Assembly: GCF_000026045.1 (NCBI RefSeq) | Contig: NC_007426.1 | Coordinates: 1,364,001 to 1,428,000, forward strand | Direction: 5' to 3' | Length of the DNA stretch: 64,000 nt | DNA from: Natronomonas pharaonis DSM 2160 | GTDB lineage: Archaea > Halobacteriota > Halobacteria > Halobacteriales > Haloarculaceae | Shown here: one piece after another, positions 54,525 through 63,805 of the stretch | How positions within the stretch are numbered: position 1 is the first letter of the stretch | Layout of the letters: each line of letters begins with the position of its first letter | Position numbers and translations under genes: made by a program | The notes under the pieces: generated by a model | Database searches by the model: none | Seen by the model: only the letters and a program-made list of their open reading frames with translations | Told to the model about the DNA's origin: nothing

Positions 54525-55871
54525 TCAGTCCGACTGCTCCGGCGACCCGGCTGCAGAGCCGGTGTCACTGACCAGCCCGCGAACACCGCCGGGGTTGTGA
54601 CGGCGGACAACGAGGGTGATGTTAGCAACGAAGACGGCACCGCCGGCAAGGACCAGCAGGCTACCGAAAAAGCGCACCGACGACGGCACCGCGAGGCTAT
54701 CAGCAATGACGAGGGCGACCACCCCACCCGAAAGGAGCGTGAAATCAACGACAGCGAGCCGGTCCGAGTAAAGGTCGTCTATCATCGGCACATCGGCAAG
54801 CCCCAACTGGCCGCTGTAGCGGTCAACCCAGATGAGAAAGGGCACGATGTGGTACAGCGTCCCGAAGACGACGAAGCCGACAACGCCGAACGCGAGCAAA
54901 TAAAAGGTCCCCTCGGCCCCGTACAGCGTGCCGGCAGCGAGGGGGGCGACTGCCCACGCTGGCAGCGCGAGCAGCCCCCATATGACCATTGCCACGGCAA
55001 CGACAGCGTACCGCGAGAGCATCGGCGTCTGGTCGACCTGTGTTTCGTAGAGCCGCCGGGCGACGACAAAACCGACGGCAATGATACAGCCGGCCACGAG
55101 AACGCCGCCAAGGCGGGCAAGCAGGACGGTTTCAAACAGCCGGCCGACGACAAGTGCGGTCACACCGACCGGGTAGGCGACCGTCTCGGCACGGCGGACG
55201 GTCGTGTCTATACCGTGGAGTTCGGTCTGTGTGGACATTGTCGCGAGTTGATATAAAGCACCCAGCACCGTCGCCAGCACGGCTCCGAAGACAGCGACGG
55301 AAGCGTGAGCCATCCGCACTGATTCGTGGGTGACCGGCAGACTGGTGAACACCGGGCGGCTGAAGCCCACTGCAAGCGGCAGCGCCAGCATGGTCACCGC
55401 CACGAAACAGCCGAGCGCGAACGCGAAATGTCGTTCGGTCACATCCCACGGACGAGCGGCGGCGAGCGTCCGGCCGATGTTATAGACAAACAGCCAGATA
55501 CCGACTGCTAGCACGGTTCCGGTGGCGGCGAGCCACGCAACGGCTCCCGAAAACAGCGCGGCGACGAGGCCAGCAAGCCCGACAGTGACAAACAGCAGTT
55601 GCACGTTTGCCAACCGCCGCGAGTGGAGGTCAAGACCGGACCACACCGGGACGAACTGCGTCATTGCGCCGAGAATGGTGATACAGACCCACCCGACAAA
55701 CAGCAGGTGAACGAACGCGACGTGTTCCATCCCGGCGAGTAGACCAAACTGTCCGGCGGCACCGGCGACTGTTCCAGCAAGCAAAAACACGAGCGCGACG
55801 ACGAAGTGCTGCAGTGGGACCGCCATCGGCGGCCCGCGGTCGGCGTCGATAGCGTCCGGAATTGCGGCCAT
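54525..55871 (-). CDS. Twelve-helix membrane protein resembling NnrS/heme-copper oxidase-like proteins
   Basis: A 448-residue protein with about twelve hydrophobic segments. Conserved His-bearing helices (QHFVVALVFLL, EHVAFVHLLFVGW, HESVRMAHASVAV, GTLYHIVPFLIW) recall heme-copper or NnrS-type proteins, but a full catalytic ligand set cannot be confirmed. It lies upstream of the DUF2249 gene and downstream of the CGCGG reading frame. A role in nitrogen-oxide or respiratory chemistry is inference. Confidence 0.65.
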   Translation of the reverse strand: MAAIPDAIDADRGPPMAVPLQHFVVALVFLLAGTVAGAAGQFGLLAGMEHVAFVHLLFVGWVCITILGAMTQFVPVWSGLDLHSRRLANVQLLFVTVGLAGLVAALFSGAVAWLAATGTVLAVGIWLFVYNIGRTLAAARPWDVTERHFAFALGCFVAVTMLALPLAVGFSRPVFTSLPVTHESVRMAHASVAVFGAVLATVLGALYQLATMSTQTELHGIDTTVRRAETVAYPVGVTALVVGRLFETVLLARLGGVLVAGCIIAVGFVVARRLYETQVDQTPMLSRYAVVAVAMVIWGLLALPAWAVAPLAAGTLYGAEGTFYLLAFGVVGFVVFGTLYHIVPFLIWVDRYSGQLGLADVPMIDDLYSDRLAVVDFTLLSGGVVALVIADSLAVPSSVRFFGSLLVLAGGAVFVANITLVVRRHNPGGVRGLVSDTGSAAGSPEQSD

Positions 55872-55923
55872 ACTGTCGATTGGGCGTGTCGCCGTCTCCG
55901 TTCTCTGCCGAATATGTCCCGAG

Positions 55924-56097
55924 TCAGGCCTCGACGTCGACCCGGGTCACGTAGCCGCCGCAGCCACACTGGTCGACGAACGCCCAATCGATGGCGGTGT
56001 CGCTGTCTTCGAAAACGGTACGGAGATGGTCGAAGAGATACGTTGACGGATGGCCGTGGGCAGCGTGAGTGACGAGGGTAACATGAACACCCTCAAT
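55924..56097 (-). CDS. CGCGG-family putative radical-SAM-modified RiPP peptide (start unclear)
   Basis: A 57-residue reading frame ends at the TGA 55926-55924. It contains HVTLVTHAAHGHPSTYLFDH and, near its end, DQCGCGGYVTRV, the hallmarks of the haloarchaeal CGCGG family proposed to be modified by a radical-SAM enzyme. In-frame upstream codons include no ATG, GTG or TTG up to the hyuB stop. Translation from ATT at 56097 is one option; a TATA-like element (56130-56137) sits about 33-40 bases before it. Otherwise the 5' end was lost. Full-length family members carry roughly 35-40 extra N-terminal residues. Confidence 0.6.
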   Translation of the reverse strand: MEGVHVTLVTHAAHGHPSTYLFDHLRTVFEDSDTAIDWAFVDQCGCGGYVTRVDVEA

Positions 56098-56167
56098 TAT
56101 ATTAGCGTTGGAAAAGCGCGACCACGAATATATCCTTGCTGACGGTGGGGAACGACGATACCGGTGG

Positions 56168-57790
56168 TCAGCGCCCGTCGTCGGTCCGCTTGCCGTCAGT
56201 GCAGTCCTGTTCGAGAGCCGCTGGGTCGCGGCCGTCAGGGTCGCCGTGGCCGCCGCCGCCGGGCGTGCGGACCGTCACGGTCGTGCCGGCTTCGACATCG
56301 ACGGTTGTTTTTGCTGCCACCGGCTCGCCGTCAAGCAGGTTCTCGCCGGGTGCGCCGTCCCCGCCACCAGCAATGCCGCTCGGGGCGTGTCGGCGACGTT
56401 CTGTCAGCAACGAGACGGTTGCATCGGTCTCGACGGTCAGTGCCCGTTCGAGACCGAGACCGCCCCGGTGTTTTCCCCGGCCACCGCTGTCGGGTCGGAA
56501 GGCATACCGGTCGACCCGAAGGGGGTACTCCGTCTCGATGGATTCGACAGGCGTGTTGAGCGTGTTCGTCATCCCGACCTGCACGCCGTCCATTCCGTCT
56601 TTGTCGGGGCGACCGCCGAAGCCACCGCCGATGGTCTCATAATAGGTGAACGAGCCATCGCGTGCGCCGATTGTCAGGTTGTTCATCGTCCCCTGTCCAG
56701 CCGCCGGCACGCGCTCAGGGGCAGCCTCGGCAAACGCCGCAAAGACCACATCGGTCACCCGTTGGCTCGTCTCGACGTTGCCGCCGACGACAGCCGCGGG
56801 CGGCTCGGGGTCCAGAAGCGATTCGTCGGGGACCGAAACGGAAACCGGCTCATAACAGCCGTGGTTGGGCGGAATCTCGGGGTCGGTGACACAGCGGACG
56901 ACGAAGTAAACGGCGCTTTTTGCCACCGCAAGCGGCGCGTTGAGGTTTCCAGCCAACTGGCCGTCGGTCCCGGAAAAGTCGAGTTCGACCGCTCCCCCGT
57001 CGACTGTCACTTCGACGGCAATATCGATGTCTTCGTCGGTGACGCCGTCGCCTTCGAGAACATCGGCCGCTTCGTAGGTGCCGTCCGGCAGCGACTCGAT
57101 TTCGCGTTCCATCCGCTCTCTGGAGTAGTCGATGACGGCGTCGAAGCCCGCAAGCACCGTCCCGCGGCCGTGTTCCTCAAAGAGCGATTCGAGCCGCTCG
57201 GCGGCGCGTTCGTTGGCCGCAAGCTGTGCGCGAAGGTCGGCACGGCGCTCGCGGGCATTGCGGACGTTCGCGAGCACGAGCGACTGGACATCGTCGCGGA
57301 TGTCGCCGTCCGCAACGAGCCTCGTCGGCGGCAGCCGCAGGCCCTCCTGATAGATTTCCCGCGCGCCCGCTGGCATGCTCCCGGGCGTCATTCCGCCAAC
57401 GTCGGCGTGGTGTGCCCGCGAAACGGCGTAGCCGACGATGTCACCGTCGGGGGCAAGCGGCGAGACCATCGTCACGTCCGGCAGGTGGGTCCCGCCGGTG
57501 AATGGGTCGTTGAGCACGAAGACATCACCGGGCTGTGGGTCGTGGTCCAGTACCGCCGCAACCGCCGCCGGCATCGCGCCGAGGTGGACGGGGATGTGCT
57601 CGGCCTGTGCGACCATCCGGCCTTCGGCGTCGAAAAGCGCCGTCGAGCAGTCGCGGCGTTCCTTGATGTTCGGGGAGTAGGCTCCCCGGATGAGCGTCTG
57701 TCCCATCTCCTCGGCGATGCTCTCAAGCTGGTTCCGAAGTACCTCCAAGGTCACGGGGTCGACATCGGCGTCAGCTTCAGCGTCGGACAT
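56168..57790 (-). CDS. hyuB: Hydantoinase/oxoprolinase subunit B
   Basis: A 540-residue HyuB-type protein. Family features are VTLEVLRNQLESIAEEMGQTL at the start, DVFVLNDPFTGGTHLPDV, and the C-terminal glycine-rich YPLRVDRYAFRPDSGGRGKH and GGGGHGDP. With HyuA it forms an ATP-dependent N-methylhydantoinase or 5-oxoprolinase-type enzyme. It overlaps hyuA by one base. Confidence 0.92.
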   Translation of the reverse strand: MSDAEADADVDPVTLEVLRNQLESIAEEMGQTLIRGAYSPNIKERRDCSTALFDAEGRMVAQAEHIPVHLGAMPAAVAAVLDHDPQPGDVFVLNDPFTGGTHLPDVTMVSPLAPDGDIVGYAVSRAHHADVGGMTPGSMPAGAREIYQEGLRLPPTRLVADGDIRDDVQSLVLANVRNARERRADLRAQLAANERAAERLESLFEEHGRGTVLAGFDAVIDYSRERMEREIESLPDGTYEAADVLEGDGVTDEDIDIAVEVTVDGGAVELDFSGTDGQLAGNLNAPLAVAKSAVYFVVRCVTDPEIPPNHGCYEPVSVSVPDESLLDPEPPAAVVGGNVETSQRVTDVVFAAFAEAAPERVPAAGQGTMNNLTIGARDGSFTYYETIGGGFGGRPDKDGMDGVQVGMTNTLNTPVESIETEYPLRVDRYAFRPDSGGRGKHRGGLGLERALTVETDATVSLLTERRRHAPSGIAGGGDGAPGENLLDGEPVAAKTTVDVEAGTTVTVRTPGGGGHGDPDGRDPAALEQDCTDGKRTDDGR

Positions 57791-59832
57791 CAGTTCTCAC
57801 CCCCTTCGTGTGTCATCACGAGCGTCCCGTCTTCAAGCACGTCGCCGGCCCACGTCGGCGGGACGACAGTGGTGCTTTCGGCCTGTTCGAGGACCGCCGG
57901 CCCGGAGATAGTCGTCCCCGGTTCGAGCCGGTCGCGGTCGTAGATGGTCGTCTCTCTTGTGCCGAATCCGGGGAAGTGGGCTTGCCGGCTGCCGACGAGC
58001 GGGTCACCCGCCCCTTCGTGGCGGACGGTCGGTTCAGTTCCCGGTCGTGTCGCTGTCGCCCGGAGGTTGACAACCGATATCTCCTCATCCATCGCGTAGC
58101 CGTAGGCCCGCTCGTGGGCGTCGTGGAACCGCTCTTCGACCGCGGTGGCGTCGAACGTCTCGTCGACCGGGACGGTCAGCTCGAAGCTCTGACCGTTATA
58201 CCGGCAGTCGGCGGCGCGTTCGACGACAGCCTCGTCGGGGTCGGAGGCATCCGCAAGGACATCCTCGATAAGACCGTCATAGACCGTCTCGATGCGGGAG
58301 GGGTCGGCGGTCGCGAGGTCGACCCCGACAGTTCGAACCGCATCGTAGCTCTCGTCGGCCGCCAACAGCCCGTACGCCGAGAGCACGCCACCGGGTCGCG
58401 GGACGACCACGCGGTCGATATCGAGCGACTCGGCCAGCGAGGCGGCATGCATCGGCCCCGCACCGCCGAACGCCACGAGCGCGAACGACCGCGGGTCGTG
58501 GCCGCGTTCGACTGTCACCGAGCGGATTGTCCGCGTCATCGTCGCGTTAGCGACGCGGTAGACGCCCTGTGCAGCCTCCAGCGCACCATCCAGCCCGGCC
58601 TCGTCTGCCAGCCGTTCGAGCGCGTCGTGGGCGGCCGCAACGTCGAGCGTCATCTCGCCGCCGAGCTCCGTCTCGGGGCCGATGTAGCCGAGAACGACGT
58701 TCGCGTCGGTGACTGTCGGCTTCGTTCCGCCACGGCCGTAACAGGCAGGGCCGGGCTGTGCGCCCGACGATTGCGGCCCCACCCGGAGTGCGCCGCCGGC
58801 GTCGACCCACGCTACCGAGCCGCCGCCCGCGCCGACGGTGTTGACATCGACCATCGGCGTTCGAATCGGCACGCCGGCGATTTCTGAGTCGGTCGTCCGT
58901 TCAGCTTCGCCGTCTCGAACAAGGCTGACATCGCTGGACGTCCCGCCCATATCAAAGGTGACAAGCCCGGTAACGTCGCTGTCGTCGACCGTCGCCGCCG
59001 CCCCGACGACGCCGGCTGCTGGCCCGGACATCGTCGTTGTTACGGCGTGTTCCTGTACCGTCTCCGGGTCAGCGATACCGCCGTTGGCTTGCATAATCCG
59101 GGGGGCTGGAACACCAGCATCGGCGGCCTCGTCGACAAGGCGGCCGATGTAGCCCTCGATTGCCGGCCGGACGTAGGCATCAGCGGCCGTCGTCGAGGTG
59201 CGTTCGAACTCTCGGAACTCCGCCAACACCTCGTGGGAGGCCGACACCGGCACATCAAGCTCGTCGCGGAGCGTCTCGGCGACGACCTGCTCGTTTGTCG
59301 GGTCGGCGTAGGCGTGCAGCAGACAGACGGCGACGCTCTCGACATCGCGGTCACGCAGTGTCGCCGCGAGGTCGCGGACATCGTCGGGGTCGACCGTACG
59401 CTCGATGCCATCCGGCGTCGTCCGTTCGTCGACCTCGAACCGCCGCCGTCGCGGAACGAGCGGGGCCGGCTTCTCGGCATCGAGGTCATACAGGTCGGGT
59501 CGGTCCTGCCGGCCGATTTCGAGCACGTCTCTAAATCCCGCCGTCGTCACGAGCGCGGTCTCAGCACCGTCCCGTTCGAGCAATGCGTTGACCGAAACCG
59601 TCATTGCGTGGGCGAAGGCGTCGAGCTCGCTCGGGTCGATGCCGGCCCGCTCGCAGGCCTTCTCGATGCCGTCGAGAACGCCGACGCTTTGGTTGTCGGT
59701 CGTCGGCACCTTCGCGGTGACGAGGGCATCATCGACCGAGAGCACGACATCGGTGAACGTCCCGCCGACGTCGACGCCGATTCGCGTCTCGGTGGACTGT
59801 TCGTCTGTCCGATGGGTGGGTGAGTCAGCCAT
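57790..59832 (-). CDS. hyuA: Hydantoinase/oxoprolinase subunit A
   Basis: A 680-residue HyuA-type protein with an ASKHA-like ATP-binding fold. TRIGVDVGGTFTDVVLS near residue 15 and the central LVTFDMGGTSSDVSLVRDG are the phosphate-binding segments. Its partner is hyuB, with which it overlaps. The start at 59832 is one base after the NRAMP stop; the longer frame adds 39 implausible residues. Substrate is unknown: hydantoin derivatives or 5-oxoproline. Confidence 0.92.
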   Translation of the reverse strand: MADSPTHRTDEQSTETRIGVDVGGTFTDVVLSVDDALVTAKVPTTDNQSVGVLDGIEKACERAGIDPSELDAFAHAMTVSVNALLERDGAETALVTTAGFRDVLEIGRQDRPDLYDLDAEKPAPLVPRRRRFEVDERTTPDGIERTVDPDDVRDLAATLRDRDVESVAVCLLHAYADPTNEQVVAETLRDELDVPVSASHEVLAEFREFERTSTTAADAYVRPAIEGYIGRLVDEAADAGVPAPRIMQANGGIADPETVQEHAVTTTMSGPAAGVVGAAATVDDSDVTGLVTFDMGGTSSDVSLVRDGEAERTTDSEIAGVPIRTPMVDVNTVGAGGGSVAWVDAGGALRVGPQSSGAQPGPACYGRGGTKPTVTDANVVLGYIGPETELGGEMTLDVAAAHDALERLADEAGLDGALEAAQGVYRVANATMTRTIRSVTVERGHDPRSFALVAFGGAGPMHAASLAESLDIDRVVVPRPGGVLSAYGLLAADESYDAVRTVGVDLATADPSRIETVYDGLIEDVLADASDPDEAVVERAADCRYNGQSFELTVPVDETFDATAVEERFHDAHERAYGYAMDEEISVVNLRATATRPGTEPTVRHEGAGDPLVGSRQAHFPGFGTRETTIYDRDRLEPGTTISGPAVLEQAESTTVVPPTWAGDVLEDGTLVMTHEGGEN

Positions 59833-59833
59833 A

Positions 59834-61039
59834 TTAGAGCACGAGTACGTCGTAGAGCGTTTGCAGACCGATGCCAACGACAACGAGGGTGACAAGCCCG
59901 CCGAGGATATTCTGCAGCCGACTGTTCGTGTACTCGCCGAGCAGGTCATCGTTGTTCATCGCGTAGATGAGGAAGACCGCCAGTATGGGCAGCAGGAGGC
60001 CGTTGGCAACCTGTGCGAAGACAATGACGCTGACCGGGTTGAGGTCCATCGCCGAGCCGACGATGCCGACGCCGAGAATCGTCATCCAGATGGCGCGGAA
60101 CCGCATCGAGGTGAGGTCCCGCTCCCAACCGAGTGCGCCAGCAGTCGCGTACGCACCGGCGAGCGGAGCGCTCATCGCACTGGTGAAGCCGGCTGCGAAC
60201 AACCCCACAGCGAAGAACGTGAGCGCGTACCCGCCAAAGACCGGCTCGAGTTGGTTTGCCATTTCGCCGACATCGTCGATTTCGGTTCCTGGCGGAAACA
60301 CCGCGGCGGCGGTGACAACGATTGCCGTCGTAATAATTCCGCCGACAGCAACCATCGCAATGGTGTCTGTTCGACACTCCGCGAGGTCGCTTTTATCATC
60401 CCAACGTTCCTGAACGGTGCTCGCATGCAGGAAGAGGTTGTAGCCGACGACGGTCGTGCCGATAAGCCCGACGATGAGATAGGCCGACCCATCCGGAATC
60501 GTCGGCACCAACCCACCGCCAAGCGCCCCGAGGTCGGGGCGGACGATGATGGCATTGAGGATGAACGCGACGCCCATCACAGCAACGAGAGCAATAAAGA
60601 CGCGTTCGATGAGCTTGTAGTTGCCACTCCACAGCAGAGCGGCCGCGACGAGGCCGATAGCCGGCCCCCAGACGTTCTCGCTAACGCCGGTAATCGTCGC
60701 CAGCCCGGCCGCACCACCGACGATGTTGCCGGTCTGGAACGCGGCGGTGCCGATACCGATGGCACTCACCACAAGTCCAACAGTCGCCCACTTTGCCAGC
60801 GGGTTTGAGAACTCGTTTCGAAGCGCCTCGCCGAGTCCGTCCCGAGTTATCAGGCCGAGACGCGCGCTCATCTCCTGTAACACCATCGTCGCAAGAATCG
60901 AGAACGCGATGGTCCACACGAGGAGATACGCGTACTCCGCGCCGATGACGCTTGCCGTCGTGACCGTACCGGGACCGACAAACGCCGCTGCGACCAGCGC
61001 TCCCGGTCCGATGGCCTTCAATCGTGCTAACAGCCCCAT
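59834..61039 (-). CDS. NRAMP-fold transporter lacking canonical metal ligands
   Basis: A 401-residue protein with about eleven helices and the NRAMP layout. TM1 reads AFVGPGTVTTAS (residues 20-30) where metal transporters have DPGN, and TM6 reads VVGYNLFLHASTVQ (about 197-210) where they have MPHN. The Asp, Asn and Met that bind metal are therefore missing. It is the first gene of an operon with hyuA and hyuB, so it more likely imports the organic substrate of that enzyme, as proposed for YcsG-type proteins beside oxoprolinase genes. Confidence 0.85.
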   Translation of the reverse strand: MGLLARLKAIGPGALVAAAFVGPGTVTTASVIGAEYAYLLVWTIAFSILATMVLQEMSARLGLITRDGLGEALRNEFSNPLAKWATVGLVVSAIGIGTAAFQTGNIVGGAAGLATITGVSENVWGPAIGLVAAALLWSGNYKLIERVFIALVAVMGVAFILNAIIVRPDLGALGGGLVPTIPDGSAYLIVGLIGTTVVGYNLFLHASTVQERWDDKSDLAECRTDTIAMVAVGGIITTAIVVTAAAVFPPGTEIDDVGEMANQLEPVFGGYALTFFAVGLFAAGFTSAMSAPLAGAYATAGALGWERDLTSMRFRAIWMTILGVGIVGSAMDLNPVSVIVFAQVANGLLLPILAVFLIYAMNNDDLLGEYTNSRLQNILGGLVTLVVVGIGLQTLYDVLVL

Positions 61040-61183
61040 GTTCGATATCTACTCACAACCCCCGCCGAAATGCCCAAAAGTATTGTTGAGAGTTGTTCAT
61101 ACAGCTATCAATCGATATGCTATGGCACACATCTGCTTATGAATCAGTATGAACGCTGCTGTGGGGGAACGCGACTGGCGCGC

Positions 61184-61726
61184 TCAGGTTTCCCGCTCGG
61201 TAACAATGAGCTTCGAGACGCCGCGTTCGGTCTCGATGTCACCCGGTAAATCCGTCGTGCTTCGCTCAATGAACCGGGTCATGAACCACTGAATGGCCTC
61301 GGACGGAAAGACGGCATGGTAGACGCCGTCGTCCTCGTGGCGGACATCGAGAAAGCCGCAGAACGACAACCACTCAAGCAGTTCGCCGACTGACTCAAAC
61401 CGGGAGGCGTACTCGCTTGCATGGTAGTCTGAGACACGGTCGGCAGCAGCGACGAACTCCGCGTCGGGGTCGCCGCCGGCATAAAGGTGTTCAAGAAAGG
61501 CATGGAGGAAGTCGATATCCAACAGGACGTGTTCGCCGGACGAAAGCATCCGGTAGTACTGTTCGAGCGCGTCGCTTTGGCGGCCGGTTGCGGCCTCGTA
61601 GTTGGCTGCATAAAACGAGAGGGCACGGCGGACGATTTCGCTTTGACCAGCACCGGTCTCGTCGTCAAGTTGTTCGAGAGCCGCTGCCGTGTCGTCGTCG
61701 AGCGATACGGTGACCCGCCGCGTCAT
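61184..61726 (-). CDS. Ribbon-helix-helix transcriptional regulator with C-terminal effector domain
   Basis: A 180-residue protein with an N-terminal CopG/RHH DNA-binding domain (MTRRVTVSLDDDTAAALEQL, then GQSEIVRRALSFY) and a helical C-terminal domain of about 120 residues that I do not recognise. It resembles a haloarchaeal regulator family. It lies between the ba3 oxidase operon and the NRAMP-hyuAB operon, so either could be its target. TATA-like AAGTATACC lies about 25-33 bases upstream. Confidence 0.8.
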   Translation of the reverse strand: MTRRVTVSLDDDTAAALEQLDDETGAGQSEIVRRALSFYAANYEAATGRQSDALEQYYRMLSSGEHVLLDIDFLHAFLEHLYAGGDPDAEFVAAADRVSDYHASEYASRFESVGELLEWLSFCGFLDVRHEDDGVYHAVFPSEAIQWFMTRFIERSTTDLPGDIETERGVSKLIVTERET

Positions 61727-61814
61727 GAGCGGAGGGAGGCGCTACGGACGGGTATACTTCACGCCTCTAGGCGGTCAAAACCGGAAGGTCATCAAAAGCG
61801 CCTTGGCGGCGGTG

Positions 61815-62060
61815 TCAGTCGCCGCTGGTCCGGTTTGGAGTCTCGGGTCTTGATGGTGACTCCGAGTCGTCGTCATCGGAGCCGCGAACGTCTGGAGCGA
61901 CAGCCCACGCGAGGAGCGCCGCGACTGCAAACAGCGCCAGCAGGACGGTCTGCAGCACTGTGAGGTCGATGCCGACCCACACGAGTGCGGTCCGGAGTTC
62001 GACGATTACCGGGACCAAAAACGCAATCGCCACCAGCAGACCGGCCCGACTGACCCGCAT
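61815..62060 (-). CDS. cbaC: Small ba3 oxidase-associated membrane protein (CbaC-like)
   Basis: An 81-residue protein with two transmembrane segments (about 8-27 and 33-56) and a soluble acidic tail. Its start overlaps the cbaA stop by one base, so it is in the oxidase operon. The position matches the small subunit encoded after cbaA in the known N. pharaonis ba3 oxidase cluster (cbaDBAC); assignment rests on position and size. Confidence 0.7.
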   Translation of the reverse strand: MRVSRAGLLVAIAFLVPVIVELRTALVWVGIDLTVLQTVLLALFAVAALLAWAVAPDVRGSDDDDSESPSRPETPNRTSGD

Positions 62061-63805
62061 CAGTGTGTCACCCCGACGACGGTGTCAGCGGCTGTCTGGG
62101 CGATAACCTGCAATGTCTCGACGACCATCGGGTAGGTTCCGACACCCGGGCCGAAGACGCCGCCGCGGCTGATGATGGAAGCCAGCGGAAGCGCGTACGC
62201 CAGGATGACGAGGATGACCGCGATGGCGGTCCACAGCTTCAGGTTGTCGAGAACTTTCGGCGAGTCCTCGGGACCGGAGAGCGTGTCGGCGTACTCGTTT
62301 GCCGGTAGCGTCCCGGGTTCTGCCTTGTCGCCGAGAACAGTCATGACGACAACGAGGACGAACAGCAGCGTCGAAACGAACAGCAGGATACCGCCGAGGA
62401 TGACCTGCGCGTTGAGTTCGCCAAGTGAACCGGCTGCCATTTCGAACTCGAAGTTCCGGTATTGGGGTTCTGCGGTCCGTCGCGGCATGCCGGCCAGCCC
62501 GGAGCGGTGCATCGCGTTCGACATGAACGTCATGCCGACAAACCAGAGGACGACCTGAGCGAGCGCGACCGATTTGCCCCAGAGCTTCTTGCCGGTCACC
62601 TGTGGGAGGAACCAGTAGGAGACAGCCATGATGGTCAGCGCGACGGCAGTACCGACGGTCAGGTGGAAGTGACCGACGACCCACCACGTGTTGTGGACGA
62701 GGTAGTTGATGTTCATCCCGGCGTTGACCATCCCGGAGAACGCGGCGGCGGCGAACATCAGCCCGGCAAGCGCCATGCCGGTAAAGACCGGGTCACGCCA
62801 CGGGAGCGCTCGGAGCCAGCCGAAGTAGCCCGAGCCACCGCGCTGGCGGGCCCCATGCTCCATACTGGCGACGACGGTAAACGCCGTCAGTAAGCTCGGC
62901 AACAGCAGGAACATGGTGTTGACCATCGCCATGAATTTGAACCCTTCCGCAATGCCGGGGTCGAGGTACTGGTGGTGAATACCAGTCGGCGTCGAAAGCA
63001 CCAAGAACAGCACGAAGACCACGCGAGCAAGCGGGTCACTGAACAGCTTGCCGCCGGAGATCTTCGGCAGCATGATGTACCACATCATGTAGGCCGGCAT
63101 CAGCCAGAAGTAGACGACTGCGTGGCCGAAATACCAGAACAGCGTTCGAGTCAGGAGCGCGTTCACTTGGTCGATGATGCCAACCGACCACGGCAACAGA
63201 AACAGGAGAACGGATGCGGCGACACCGAGGCTGGAGAGATACCAGAATATCATCGTCGTCAAAACCATAAAGGTCGGCAGCGGAATCCGCTCGCCGGGGT
63301 TGTCCTGCTTCCAGCTCCACCATGTCGTGAACCAATCAACGCCGGCAAGCCATGTGCCGACGATGAAAATCGCGAGCCCGAGGTAGAACAGCGGGTGTGC
63401 CTGCATCGGCGCGTAGAACGTAAACAGGACGCCGGCGCTCATCTCTACGGAATCGATGAGGCCACCGATCATCGGGAGGGCCGCCAACACGGTCCCAACG
63501 ACCATCAGGCCATACCACGCCTGCGTGAACCTGATATTTCCGAGGCTCCTATCGAGGCTGGTCGTGATGGCCCACGTGAAGATGCCCACAAGGAAGAAGA
63601 TGGTAAACGTTATTACAAGCAACACGCCGTGGAGCGTCAGCACGTCGTAATACTTAGCGGAGTCGATGAATCGGACGATGTCGGTTCGGTGGAGTACCTG
63701 TACAAGCCCTAGCGCTGCGCCAACAGCGAGGGCAGCAAACGAGCTGAAAAACGCTAGCCGAACGATGCGTGCTTCTTCGGGGAACTGCTCAATGTACGTG
63801 CTCAT
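62060..63805 (-). CDS. cbaA: ba3-type terminal oxidase subunit I
   Basis: A 581-residue heme-copper oxidase core subunit (B family) with about thirteen helices. Heme b ligands are His59 (LTLHGVLL) and one of His379/His381 (HNTWWVVGHFHLT). The CuB site has His228 with cross-linkable Tyr232 (GHAVVYFW), and His277-His278 (GIHHQY). It reduces oxygen to water and pumps protons. cbaB lies upstream, overlapping by four bases. Confidence 0.95.
   Translation of the reverse strand: MSTYIEQFPEEARIVRLAFFSSFAALAVGAALGLVQVLHRTDIVRFIDSAKYYDVLTLHGVLLVITFTIFFLVGIFTWAITTSLDRSLGNIRFTQAWYGLMVVGTVLAALPMIGGLIDSVEMSAGVLFTFYAPMQAHPLFYLGLAIFIVGTWLAGVDWFTTWWSWKQDNPGERIPLPTFMVLTTMIFWYLSSLGVAASVLLFLLPWSVGIIDQVNALLTRTLFWYFGHAVVYFWLMPAYMMWYIMLPKISGGKLFSDPLARVVFVLFLVLSTPTGIHHQYLDPGIAEGFKFMAMVNTMFLLLPSLLTAFTVVASMEHGARQRGGSGYFGWLRALPWRDPVFTGMALAGLMFAAAAFSGMVNAGMNINYLVHNTWWVVGHFHLTVGTAVALTIMAVSYWFLPQVTGKKLWGKSVALAQVVLWFVGMTFMSNAMHRSGLAGMPRRTAEPQYRNFEFEMAAGSLGELNAQVILGGILLFVSTLLFVLVVVMTVLGDKAEPGTLPANEYADTLSGPEDSPKVLDNLKLWTAIAVILVILAYALPLASIISRGGVFGPGVGTYPMVVETLQVIAQTAADTVVGVTH

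Noticed and set aside
56108..59823. Long plus-strand frames opposite hyuA and hyuB
   Set aside because: Antisense shadows without domain similarity.
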